Below, one piece after another: positions 1 through 12,400 of a stretch of 48,894 bases of DNA. This DNA is from Phycisphaeraceae bacterium (GTDB lineage Bacteria > Planctomycetota > Phycisphaerae > Phycisphaerales > UBA1924), in assembly GCA_026128865.1 (NCBI GenBank), contig JAHCJE010000008.1, positions 1 to 48,894 on the forward strand. Reading direction: 5' to 3'. Positions within the stretch are counted from its first letter, which is position 1. The number at the start of each line of letters is the position of its first letter. Under the pieces are notes generated by a model that was given only the letters and a program-made list of their open reading frames with translations, did not search any database and had not been told where the DNA came from. The position numbers and the translations under genes were made by a program.

Positions 1-450
1 GATCCGGGCGGGTCTGGGGCTGCGATCGACGAGTACACCTACGTCAGCACACCGCACACACCGCAGACGATCACGGTCGTTGACACCCGCACAGGTGAGT
101 CGGTCTTTGCGATGGATGTGCCGGTCGGGAAGCAGCTCGTGATCAACTTCGACGACAAGGACGTGCAGAGCGAGGACTGGATGTCCGGGGTGATGCGGTG
201 GCGGCTGATGCCTGCAGGACAACGGTACGGGCGACTGACGAACCGCATTTCCGTGCCGCCGCCTTCATCACGGCGTGTGGACGTGACGCTTCGCGCCTAC
301 CCGGAGTTCCCTCCAGGCGGGAAGCCGACTGCTGCCGACACCCACGCCGCGGCGGCAACTCGCGTGGATTCCCCGCCTGTCCCACCCCCGCCACCCCCGG
401 CGACGGGTTCGTCCTCAACGGGCGACATGCACGACATGAACGGCGGCTGA
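1..450 (+). CDS. Hypothetical protein, 3' part only (start lies before the window)
   Basis: Frame 1 is open from the first base to a TGA at 448-450, giving 149 residues of a longer protein. The visible part has a beta-rich segment (TITVVDTRTGESVFAMDVPVG) followed by a proline-rich, low-complexity tail with a run of six prolines and a His/Met/Asp-rich end (GDMHDMNGG). I see no domain I can name. The gene converges on the exoprotein gene, with only 11 bp between the stop codons and no obvious terminator hairpin. The His/Met/Asp-rich end could bind metal, but that is only a thought. I am confident it is coding and have no functional call. Confidence 0.75.
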   Translation, partial: DPGGSGAAIDEYTYVSTPHTPQTITVVDTRTGESVFAMDVPVGKQLVINFDDKDVQSEDWMSGVMRWRLMPAGQRYGRLTNRISVPPPSSRRVDVTLRAYPEFPPGGKPTAADTHAAAATRVDSPPVPPPPPPATGSSSTGDMHDMNGG

Positions 451-461
451 ACGCTGTCGGA

Positions 462-3400
462 TCAGCGTGAACCCACGGCTACGGGGGCCGCGCCGACGAG
501 GGTCTCAAGGGTCTGCATGAGCGTCGCCTGACCGTCGCTGACGTCGCGGAAGAGCGTGCTGCGGACGATCTGCCGCTCGCGCGGGCTAAGCCCCAGAAGT
601 TCGACATTCCTGAGCAGGCGGTCGATGCCTTCGAGATAGCGAGCCGCATCGGCGTGCTCTGGGGTGCTCGCCACGAAGCGCCTGAACTCGACGGGATCGA
701 ACGCGTCGCCGGCTTCGAGAGCGTCGTAGGCGTCGATGGCACGGGTGAGAGCGCCGGCGATGAGCGGTAGCCTTCTCTGCAGGTCGATCGTGCCCTCTCC
801 GTCCGTGGCATCATCATCATCGGGAACGCCGAGCAGGAGTTCACGGTATGCGTCGAGCACGGCCTGGACGACCTCGCTGGAAAGACGATTGACGGTCACT
901 TCGGCTCTGGAGGACGCTGCGAGCCTGGGAACATCGTTGTAGAGGGCGCGGCCGATGAGCGCCTCGATCAGCGTGCCGAGGTCTGGATCGCGCGGAGCGA
1001 GTCCGAGCTGTTCGAGTTCGTCCCGTGCGGCACGACCGACGGCGGTGTCCTGCGAGACGCGCGCGCTCTGTGACTCGCGAGGGGCAGCGCCTGCAATCGC
1101 CTCGGAAACGTTCGCGTTGGTCGGGCCGCTGGAACGGAGATCGAGCCCAGGCCCGAAGACCTCCGCGGTGACGCCGCCGAACGCGCGGAAGGGGAACCCC
1201 GTGACAGTCGGTGATCCGCCCGCGCCGTCGTCGGTAGCGAAGGTGGGATTCGGGCCAGAGCCCAGGACGAGAGGCCGGACCGAGAACGTGATGCTCTGGC
1301 CCGCGACGAAGTCGACGCCGTCATCAACGTCGAGGATGCCCGCATCCGTATGCAACTGTGAAGAAGCCCGTGAGAGGATAAAGATGTCGGGGGCCTTGAC
1401 CGCGATGCTCGTCATCGCGGAGAGGTCGCCGAGTGTGACGCTGCCGCCGGCAGTGAGTGAGATCGCGCCGAGTGCGCTGAGCTTCTCGTTCTGGCCCATT
1501 CGGAAGTCGCCGACAACGGTGGCCGACATGCCCTTCGGCGCCCAGATGGTGGCCCATGCTGGAACGCCGATGCGGCCGTTGACCGCACGAGACTCGGAGA
1601 ACATGAGGTGGAGGTTGTCGAGGGGCGCGGTCCCGCCGACCGGCCCGTGGAACTCGACACGGGCGAGATTGAGTTGGAGCGGGAGGCCGGGAGTCGCCTC
1701 GCCGAGCGACGGGTTCACGAGAAGCGTGAGCGAGCGCGGGTCGGCGAGACTGTCCACGGTGTCAAGGAAGACGATGGAGTCCGTGAGCGTGGGCGTACCG
1801 AGGACCTGGACAATGGAGTCGGAGGCGACGAGGACGGGGACGGCGAAGGTGAGGCCGGTGGTGGTGGTGAGGTCGCCGTCGAGGATGACGACGCCCGCGC
1901 CCCGCTGGACGAACGAGCGGAGGGGGCTGGCCGTGCCCACGCCGCCGGTGAGGCGGACGGAGGTGGCGGCGTCGGTGGTCAGGAGGCGGGGCGTGGCGTC
2001 GGAGTTTGCGCCGGCGGCGAAGAGGATGGTGTCGGCGGTGATTGTCTGGTCGCCGATGAGCGTGACGGGCGCGGCGAAGGAGACGGTGTCGGAGGCGATA
2101 TCGCCGCCGAGGGAGACGGGGCCGGCGAAGGAGACGGTGGCGGCGTCGAGGGATGAAAGCAGCACGGTCGAGCCGGCGCCGTTCTGGGTGAACGCGCCGC
2201 CGATGGCGAGCGGCGCGGCCGGGCCGTTCGTCATCGTGCCGGCGTTCGTGATGGTGGCGGAGCCGGCGATGGCGACGGGGGCGGCGAAGTCGATGGCCCC
2301 GGAAGAAGGGACGAGGAGCGAGGCGAGGGGCGTGGATGCGCCGACGGGTTGGGCGAAGGCGATCGGGCCTGCGCCCGTGGAGAGGGTGAGGGTGAATGCG
2401 CCGTCGAGCGTGCCGGCGAAGGAGATGCCGTCGGTCGCCCGGCCTGCCGTGGCGAGCGTGCTGTCCGCCAAGAGCGAAACGGGGCCGTTGAAGGCGATCG
2501 ATCCAGAGCCGAGCGTGGTGAGTGTCGTGCCGAGAGAGACGGCGGCGTTGTAGGCCTGCGGGCCTGCGGTGGTGATGCGCGGCGGAGTGAACGAGGCGGC
2601 GGTGATGGTGAGCGCGGTGGGCGGCGTGGTCGCACCGACTTCGCTGTCGAGCGAGACGACAGCGCCCGGTGCGCTGATGGTGAGTGGGTTCGCGCCGTCG
2701 ATCGTGCCGGTGATGGTGACCGTGGCGGGCGCGGTTCCGCTGTTGGTGATGATGACGGGCGCTTCGAGGGTGACGGGGCCGTCGAGGAGGATGGGGGCTT
2801 CGTCGAGGTTGGTGAGGTCGCCGCGGAGGGTGAGCGCGCCTGTGAGGGTCTGGCCGAAGGTCGTGGTGATCGATTGCACGTCGATCGAGGCGGCGTCGGC
2901 GGAGAACTGGGTGAGGGGCGTGGCGGCGCCGATGGCGCCGGAAGCGGTGAAGGCGGCGTCGCCGGCGGCGATGGCGAGGGAGTGCGGGCCGTCGATGGAC
3001 TGGACGGATGTGTCGTCGCCGGCCTGGCCGCGGGTGGTGATGGAGAGGTCGGTGGCGAGTGTCGCGGGTCCGGCGAGGGTGATCGTGCCGGCGGCGTGGG
3101 CGGTGAGGTCGCCGTTGAGCGTGGTCGCGCCGGTGTAGGTCTGCGGGCCGTCGGTATCGACGGAGGGGAGCGAGATGATCGCGGCGGTGGCGTTGATGGA
3201 GGTCGGGCGTGCGGAGGCGCCGATCGCCCCGGCGAAGGTGGTCATGCCGCCGCCCGCGTTGACTGTGAGGGCGTGCGGGCCGTCGGTGGTTCCGGTGACG
3301 GTGAGGTCGTCGCCGGATGCGCCGGCGGTGGTGAGGGCCGCGCCGGCCGCGAGGGTGAGGGGGCCGTCGATGGTGATCGCGCCCGAGGTGAGGGTAGTGA

Positions 3401-6400
3401 GGTCGCCGTTGAGGGTGGTCGGGCCGGTGTAGGTCTGCGAGCCTGTGGTGCGGACGGAGGGGAGGCTGATCGCGCTGCCGGAGAAGGCGACGGAGGCGAG
3501 GGGCGTGGTCGATCCGAGGGCCTGCTGGAGCGTGACCGTGCCGGCGCCGGCGGTGATCGGGAGGGCGTTGGCGCCGTCGACGGGGCCGGTGATGAGGACG
3601 TTTCCGGGGCCTGCGCCGGTGTCGATGCTCGCGCCCGCGCCGACGATGACGGTGTCGTCGATGGTGACATTGTCGCCGTCGGTGATGATGGGGGCGTTGA
3701 GGAAGGTCGTCGCGCCCGAGCCGTCGAGGAGGAAGGAGGCGTTGCCGGCGCTGGTGAGCGCGCCGGCGACGGTGATGCTGCCGCCGGACGGTGTGCGGAT
3801 GGTCGTGGGGTCGCGGAAGGTCGCGGAGCCGATGACGATGGTGTGCTGGCCGTCGGCGCGGCCGATGGTGATGGCGGAGAAGCCGTCGGCGAGGGCGGCG
3901 AGGTCGGTGTCGCTGAGGTCGAGGGTGCCCGAGCCGCCTGTCGGCGAGCCGATGTCGATCGAGACGGTCGCGGCGGTCGGACGGAGGAGGAGCGAGGAGG
4001 AACCACTGAAGGAGTTCGCGCCGCCGAGGAGGTTGATCTCGTCGGCGGTGAGGGTGATGGCGCGGTTGCCCGCCGCGGCGGAGTTGAGGAAGGTGACGGA
4101 GCCGGCGAGCAGTTCGACGGGTTGTGCGAAGGTGACGGGGCCGGCGAAGGAGATGGGCGCGCCGGCGGCGGTGACGTTCGCGCCGACGCTGACGGGTCCC
4201 GAGGCTGTCTGCGAGAGGCCGCCGGAGGCGTTGACGGGCGCGCCCGAAGCGATGGTGAAGAGGCCGGAGTTGGCAACGGTGATTGCGCCGCCGCCGGAGG
4301 TTGTTACGTCGTCGTTGAAGGTGAGGGCCGCGCCGGTGAAGGCGAAGCCGGCGGGGCCGGAGGTGTCGAGGATGCCGTTGAAGGTTGTGGCGGTCTGGCC
4401 CGCGGCCTGGGCGAAGGAAAGGGCGCGGAAGGCGGCGGAGGCGGTGACGTTGCGGGCGTTGGTGATGGCGATCGCGCCGGGGCGGGTCGCGCCGCCGACC
4501 GCGCCGGTGAAGGCGATATCGCCCGCCGTGCCCGCGTTGATGGTGAGGCTCTGGGCGGCGTCGGCCGTGCCGTCGAGTGTGGAGGCGAAGGTGACGTTCG
4601 CGCCGGAGCCAGCGTTGGCGGTGGTGATGGAGCGGTTGCCGACGAGGGTGACGGGGCCGTTGAAGGCGACCGTGCGGCTGTTGGTGACGATGTTGCCGCC
4701 GAGGCTTGTGGGGGCGTTGAAGGCGAGCGGGCCGCCGGTCGAAGTGACCGTGCCGCCGAGGCTGATGGAGGCGGTGCTGATGCTGCCGCCGGATGCGCCG
4801 GTGAGGTTGAGCGTGCTGAGGAAGCGGGTGAGGCCCTGGCCCGCGCTCTGGAGGAAGGAGAGGGCGCTGAAGGCGGCGGAGGCGGTGAGGTCGTCGGCGT
4901 TGGTGATGGTCACCGCGCCGAGGCGGGTCGTGCCGCCGACGACGCCGGAGAACGCAATGTCGCCCGCTGTGCCGGCGTTGATGGTGAGGCTCTGGGCGGA
5001 GTCGGTGGTGCCGTTGAGGGTTGAGGCGAAGGTGACGTTCGCGCCGGAGCCGGAGTTGGCGGTGTTGATGGAGCGATTGCCGACGAGGGTGGTTGCGCCG
5101 TTGAAGGCGACGGCGTGGCTGTTGGTGAGGACGTTGCCGCCGAGGCTGGTGGGGCCGGTGAAGGCGATCGCGCCGCCCGTGGAGGTGACGGCGCCGGCGA
5201 GGCTGATGGAGGACGAGGTGATGGAGATGCCGCCCGCGCCGTTGGCGTTGAGCGTGCTGAGGAAACTGGTGATGCCCTGGCCGGCTGACTGGGTGAATGA
5301 GGCGGCGTTGAAGGCGGCGGCAGCGGTGACGTTGCGGGCGTTGGTGACGTTGACCGCGCCGAGGCGCGTGGTTGCGCCGACGGCGTCGTCGAACGCCGCG
5401 TCACCGCCGGTGCCGAGGTTGAGGGTGAGTCCCTGGACGCCCGCGTTGAGGGCGTTGAGCGTGGATGCGAAGGTGACGTTCGCGCCGGCGGGCGAGCCGC
5501 TGGTGGTGTTGATGGCGACGGTGGCGTCGAGTCGAACGGGGCCTGTGAAGGTGAGGGCGTCGCCGGTGGTGGTGATGTCGCCGCTGAGGCGGATGAGGCC
5601 GTTGGGGGAGGCGAAGGTGATGGGGTAGGTGACGGAGAGTGAGCCGATGTTGAACTCGTGCGCGCCGGTGCCGACGCGGCCGATGGTGACGCCGGCGACG
5701 GTGGAGGCGATGGCGGCCATGTCGGTGTCGCTGAGGTCGAGGGTGCCGGTGCCGCCCGCGGGGGAGCCGACGTCGATCGAGACGGCATCGCCTGTGGGGC
5801 GGAGGAAGATGGAGCCGGTGCCGGTGATGCTGGATGCGCCGCCGGTGAGGTCGATCTCGTCGGCGGTGAGGGTGAGTGTGGTTGCGCCGAACTGCGTGGC
5901 GGCGAGTGAGAGCGTGCCGGAGCCGGCGAAGATCTCGCGGTCGGCGTTGATGATCGTCGTGCCGGTGATGGTGACGGGGCCTGCGTCGGCGGTGACGTCG
6001 GCGTTGAGGTTGTTCGTGCCGCCGCCGATGGTGATTCCGCCGGGGCCGGTGGCGTTGAGCAGGCCGTTGAGGGTCCAGACGTCGTCGCCGCTGCCGGAGA
6101 GGGTGATGCTGTCGGCGGTGACGGCGGCGAGGGCGCCGGTTGCGCCGGCGTCGTTGGCGTCGGTGTCGAGGGCGAGGCTGACCGCGCCGCCGGCGGTGAT
6201 GGCGCCGGCGGTGAGGCCGATGCGGGACTGCACGCTCACGCCGCCGGCGAGGGCGCTGACGGCCGCGAGTGAGAACTGATTGCCGGTGAGGCTGACGCCG
6301 CCCGCGCCGGAGGCGGTGAGGGTGTCGGCGAAGGTGGTGAGGCCCTGGCCGTCCGTCTGGGTGATCGAGAGCGCGACGAAGGTGGAGGAGGCGGTGAGGT

Positions 6401-9400
6401 CGCGGGTGTTGGTGATGGTGACCGCGCCGAGGCGGGTCGCGCCGACGGCGGCGGAGAAGAGGATGTCGCCGCCCGTGCCCGCGTCGAGGGTGAGGGACTG
6501 GGTGTCGGCGGTGGTGCCGGTGAGGGTTTCGTCGAAGGTGATGTTCGCACCGGCGGCGACGCCGTTGGTGGTGACGACGCCCGCGGCCGCGCCGAGGCGG
6601 ACGGGGCCTGTGAAGCGGACGGCGTCGCCGCTGGTGGTGATGGTGCCGGAGAGGACGATGAGGCCGTCGGGGGCGAAGAGACGGAGGGGCGCGTCGATGG
6701 CGAATGAGTTGATGGTGATGGTGTGCGCGCCCGTGGTCTGACCGCCGATGCGGACTTCGGAGAAGCCCGGACCGATGTTGCCGAGCGTGGTGGCAGAGAG
6801 TTGGAGCGTTCCGGCCGCGCCGGCGAGGCCGATGGAGGTGGCGTCGGTTGAGGGGCGCAGGGAGAGGATGCCCGTGCCGGTGGCCGCGCCGTTGAACTCG
6901 ATGCCGTCGGCGATGAGGGTGAGGTCGTTGGCGCCGGCCTGGAGGGCGTCTGCGAACGAGATCGTGCCCGTGCCGGCGCGGAGCGTGCGTGTGCCGCCGA
7001 GGGTGACGGTTCCGGCGTAGGTCTGGTTGCCGGTCGTGCCCGCGCCGCCGTTGGGGGCGGTGGTGACGTCGCCGTTGAGGATGGTGGAGCCGGCACCGGT
7101 AGTGGTCGTGCTGAACGATCCGAGGGCGGTGGTCTGGCCGACACCGGGGAGGGTGATCGCGCCCGTGCCCGCGCTCAGGGCGAGGGTCTGCTCGCCCGTG
7201 CCGGCGCCGTTGATGCCGGTGGAGTTGCCGAGGTTGATGTCGCTGTTCGTGGTCGTGAGGGAGGAATCCGCGGCGACGGTGACCGCGCCGGTGACGTTGG
7301 CGAGTCCGATGGCGAGGGCCTGGACGCTGCCGTTGAGGACGAGGGAGCCGGCCGTGCCGCTGACCGCGCGGGTGTCGATGTTCAGCGCGGTGAGGAACGC
7401 GCCGCCGGAGTCATCGGCGCGGCCGAGGAGGACGTTGCCCGCTGTCGCGGCGGCGGCGGTCGTGGAAGTGTCGAGCGAGAGCGTGAAGCCCGCACCGGTC
7501 GCACTGATGACGGCGTTGGTGAGGTCGAGCGTGCCGGCGGAGCCGTTGTCGCCCTGCTCGGTGTCGATGGCGAGGGATGCGCCGATGCGGAGGTTGCCGG
7601 CAAGGGTGATCGCGCCGTCGGCGAGGAGGTCGTCGGCGAGCGTGATGGCGCCGCTGGATGCGCCGCCGCGCGAGTCGGCGGTGAAGGCTGAGAAGAACGC
7701 GCCCGCGCCGCTGCCGTCGTCGACGCGGCCGAAGGTGATCGCGCCGCCCGCGCCGGCGCCGTCGGCGGTGGTGGTGTCGAGCGTGAGCGTGAGGGCGGGT
7801 GACGCGGCGTAGAAGTTCGACGCGCCGAAGTTGATCGCGCCGACGTCGCCGGTTGCGCCGGCCTTGGTGTCGATGGTGATGGAGGCGTGGATGACGACGT
7901 CGCCGCCGCCGGCGAGGGTGATGGAGCCGAGGTCGGCGGGGTTGCCGGCGTGGTTGTCGAACTGGAGATTGCCGAAGAGGCGGAGCGCGCCGTTGGTGGT
8001 CGAGCCGGAGGTGTCGATGGCGAGGTCGTTGATGTAGTGGCCGCCGTTGTTGCTGAAGATGCCGAGGCGGACGTCGCCGCCCGCGCCCGCGCCGTTGCTG
8101 GAGTCGAGGGTGAGATCGACGCCGGCGGCGGAGGCGGAGACCGTCGCGCCGCTGAAGTCGATGGAGCCGCCACCGGTGAAGAGGCCGACAGACGCAGCGA
8201 ACTGGACGTCGCTGGCGAAGAGGATGTCGCCTGCTACGTCGATGTCGTTTGCGATGGAGATGACGCCGGAGCCTGCGCCGCCGCTGGAGCGGGCGGTGAA
8301 GCCTTCGAGTCGCTGGCCAGGCCCCGCGCCGATCTCGCCGAAGGCGATCGCGCCGCCGAGGCCGTCGGTGGAGCGGGTGTCGAGGGTGAGGGTCGCGCCC
8401 GCGCCGAGGGCGTAGATGAGGCCGGAGCCGAGGTTGATGGAGCCGGCGTCTGCGGCGGCGGTGGAGTTGGTGTCGATGAGGGCGGCCGCGGCTGATGCGA
8501 TGGCGATCGCGCCGCCGCCGGTGAGCGTGAAGTCGCCGGTGTCGGGGCCGTCGGCGTCGAGGAAGACACTCGCGGTGAGGGTGAGGAGTCCAGCGGTCGT
8601 GCCGCCGGTGTGGATGGTGAGGTCGTTGACGTAGAAGCCGCCGAGCGCGCCGAAGTCCGCGAGGTGCACCTGTCCGCCCGAGTCATCGTCGCTGGAAGTG
8701 ACGAGCGTGAGATCGAAACCTGCAGCGGATGCGGTCACGATCGCGCCGCTGAGGTCGATGAGTCCTGAAGCGCCGATGTCATCAGGATTTGTGTCGATCG
8801 TGACGGAAGCGCCGAGGACGACGACTCCGGAGAACACGACGTCGCCGTCCACGATCACATCGTTGCTCAATCCGACGGAACCCGGAGTTCGTTCCGGACC
8901 CCCGGTCGCGTCGATGGAGAGGCCGGTCAGGTAGAAGCCCGCGCCGCCGCCGTCGTCGACGGGGCCGATCGTAACGGAACCGCCGGAGCCGCCGACAGCG
9001 GAGGAGGACGCGTCGAGCGTGAGTGACGCGTCGGCCCCGGCCGCGTAGACACGACCCGATCCGAGAAGGATGGAGCCGGCATCGCCCACGCCATCCGGAT
9101 TGGTATCGATCATCGCGTGTGCGCCGGCGGCGATGACGACGTCGCCGCCCCCGATGAGCGTGAACTCGTTTCGGATCAGCACGCTACCGGCGAGGTGGAG
9201 ATCGCCGGCGTTCGTACCGCCGGTTCTCACGGTGAGTTCGTGTACGTATGCGCCGGCGGCGTCCGAGAAGTCTCCGAGGGAGACGGCGCCGCCCGCTGCG
9301 CCTGCCGCGCTGGTGTCGATGGTGAGGCTGAGATTCGAGACCGTCGCCGAGACGTTCGTGCCCGTGATATCGACGTGACCCGCCGGGAGTCCCGGAGTGG

Positions 9401-12400
9401 ATGCGGAGTCGATCTCGATGGACTGTGAGATCGCGATTGTCCCTGACCCGCTGAGGTCGATGTTCCCGCCATCTGTGCGAACGTCGCCATTCAGCGTGAG
9501 GGCTGCTCCGCTGACGGCAAGCCCGGTCAGGCGTGCGGAAGCGCCGACCGCGCCGAGAACCACCGTTCCGTCCGCGCCACCACCATCGGCTGTGGCGTCG
9601 ATGGTGAGTGTGAACGCGCCATCGAGAACGCCGCTCGGAGCAAAGAGGACGCTGCCGGCATCGGTCACGCCGCCCGGAGCGTCGGTGTCAATGACGACAT
9701 GGCCGACAAGCGTGACGGCACCGGCGCCGGAGAGGTCCACGGTCCCGCCGCCGTCCACGGCAAGCCCGCCGCCGAGCGCGAGAGATGCGCTGCTCACGGT
9801 GAGTCCGGTGAGGCGTGACGAGCCACCGACAGCGCCGAGCGAGACCGCGCCGCCAGACCCGCCGCCGTCCGCTCTGGCGTCGATGGTGAGGGCAAACGCG
9901 CCGTCGATCGTGCCTCCTGGCGCGAAGAGGACGCTGCCGGCGTTGGATGCACCGCCCGGCGCGTCGGTGTCGATGAGCACGTCGGCGGTGAGCAGCACCG
10001 ACGGTGCGGCGGTGAGATCGACGGGAGCGCCGCCGGTGAGAAGTACGTCGCCGCGAAGGGTGAGCGTGCCGGTCGTGGCGACGGTCAGGCCGCCGAGGCG
10101 CGTGGTTGCGCCGATCGGTGGCAACAGCACGTCGCCGGCGCCGGCGTTGACGGCGAGGGAATCGAGTCCGGCGGTGTGTCCCTGGATGCCGGCCGCGCCG
10201 CTGAGATCGACCGTCGTATCTGCCGTCGTGATGGAAACCGCGCCGTGGGCCTGGACGGTGCCACGAACGTTTGCGAAATCGGCCTGCCCCACGCTGATCG
10301 AGCCTGTGAGCGTGAGTCCGCCGTGGTCTGCGCCGGCTCCACCGGCATCGGAAACGGCAAGGACGCCCAGGGCGAACGCGGTGGTGGAACCGAACCCGCC
10401 GAGTTCGACCGCCCCGCCGTTGAACGCGGCGCCCGCGGTCGATGCGTCGATGGAGAGCGTCAGCCCGGGCGCGCTCGCCGCGACCGTCGGTCCGGCGAGG
10501 AGAACCCGCCCCGCGCTGGCGTCGTCGCCGGCTTCCGTGTCGATCACGAGCGAGTTGGCGACGACAACGGAGTTCAGTCCGCTGAGGTCTACGTCGCCGC
10601 TGTCAGTGCGCAGATCGCCGTTGATGGTGAGCGACGCGCCGGCAACGGTAAACCCGAGAAGCGGCGATCCTGTGCCGACAGCGCCGAGGTTGATGTCGCC
10701 GTGGGAGCCGGAGCCGTCGGCGGTCGCGTCGATGGCGAGGGTGTATGCGCCGTCAATGGTCGAGGCATTCGCGAAGAGGACGCTGCCGGCGTCGTCGTTC
10801 CCGCCCGGTGCGTCGGTGTCGATGGTCACCGGGCCGACGAGCGTGACGACAGGCGAACCGGCAAGATCGACGTCGCCGCCGCCGTTGACCCGAAGATCGC
10901 CGCCGAGCGTGCGCGCGGCGGCCGCCACTTCGATCGCATTGAGCCGAGTCGTCGTGCCGACCGATCCGAGGGAGACCGCGCCGGCAGCGCCGCCACCGTC
11001 GGCTGTCGCGTCGATTGTGAGTGAGAAGCCGCCGTTGATCGTGCCGTCCGTGGCGAAGAGAACATCGCCTGCGTCGGTCAGCCCGCCCGGGGCGTCCGTA
11101 GCCATATGCACGTCGGCGGCGAGGGTGACGACGGGAACTGCCGTGAGGTCGGCGTTTCCGCCGCCGTCCAGCGCGATGTCCCCGGCAAGCGTGAGCGAGT
11201 CGGCAGCGATCGTCAGACTCGTGAGCGGGAGCGTCCCGCCGATCTCGCCCATCGAGGCCGAACCAGCCGCGCCGCCGCCGTCTGCGGTCGTGTCGAGCGT
11301 GAGGGCGAACTGCCCGTTGACTGTCCCGTCTGTTGCGAACAACACCGCGCCAGCGTCCGAGGTTCCGCCCGCGGCGTCCGTGCGAATGGTGACGTCGGCG
11401 GCGAGAAGTACGTTGCTCGCGCCCGAGAAGTTGACGTCGCCGCCACCATCGAGGGCGACATCGCTGTAAAGCGAGAGGGCGTCCGCCGAGACAGCAAGGC
11501 CGGCAAGAGGCTGCGTCATGCCGAGTGCGCCGAGCGTAACGGCGCCCGCCGCCCCCCCCCCGTCGGCTGTCGCGTCGATGGTGAGGGCGTACGGACCATT
11601 GACCGCGCCTGCGTGCGCGAAGTGGACATTGCCTGCATCGGTGACGCCGCCAACCGCGTCGGTATCGATGATGACATTGCCCGCGAGGGTGACGGCGGGC
11701 ACCTCGGCGAGGTTCACGTCGCCCCCGCCGTCGATCGCGATGCCGCCGTGCAGCGCGAGCGAAGCGGCGGCAATCTCAATGCCGGCCAGGGGCACGGTCG
11801 AACCGAGAGTCCCGAGGGTGACTGTTCCGTCTGATCCGAGACCGTCCGCCGTAGCGTCGATCGTGAGCGAGAACGGCCCGTCCACGGTCCCCGAGGGCGA
11901 GAACACGACGTTCCCCGCGTGGAAGTTGCTCCCGATCGAGTCGGTGTCGATGTGTACGTCCGCGCCGAGCGTGACCTGCGGGACGGCGGCGAGGTTCACG
12001 GCACCGCCTGTGTTGAGGAGAATGACCCCATTGAGCGTGAGCGACGCGGCGGAGACCTCGAGGCCCTGCAGTCGTGTCCCCGCGCCGAGGGCGCCGAGGG
12101 TAACGACGCCGGCCGTCCCGCCACCGTCGGCCGTGGCATCGATGGTGAGGGTCCGCAGTCCGTTCACGAAGCCGGCCGGATCGAAGAGCACACTGCCGGC
12201 GCTGGTCGTGCCACCGGCCGCGTCCGTGTCGATCCGGATGTTCGCGGCGAGCGTGACCGTGGTCGAGCCTGTGAGATCGACGCTTCCGCCGCCATCGACC
12301 GAGATGTCGCTGGAGAGAAGCAGCACAGCGGCGGAGACCTCAAGCCCGGTGAGAGGCGCCGGGGATCCGATCGTGAGGAAGGACACGCCGCTGCTCGCGC

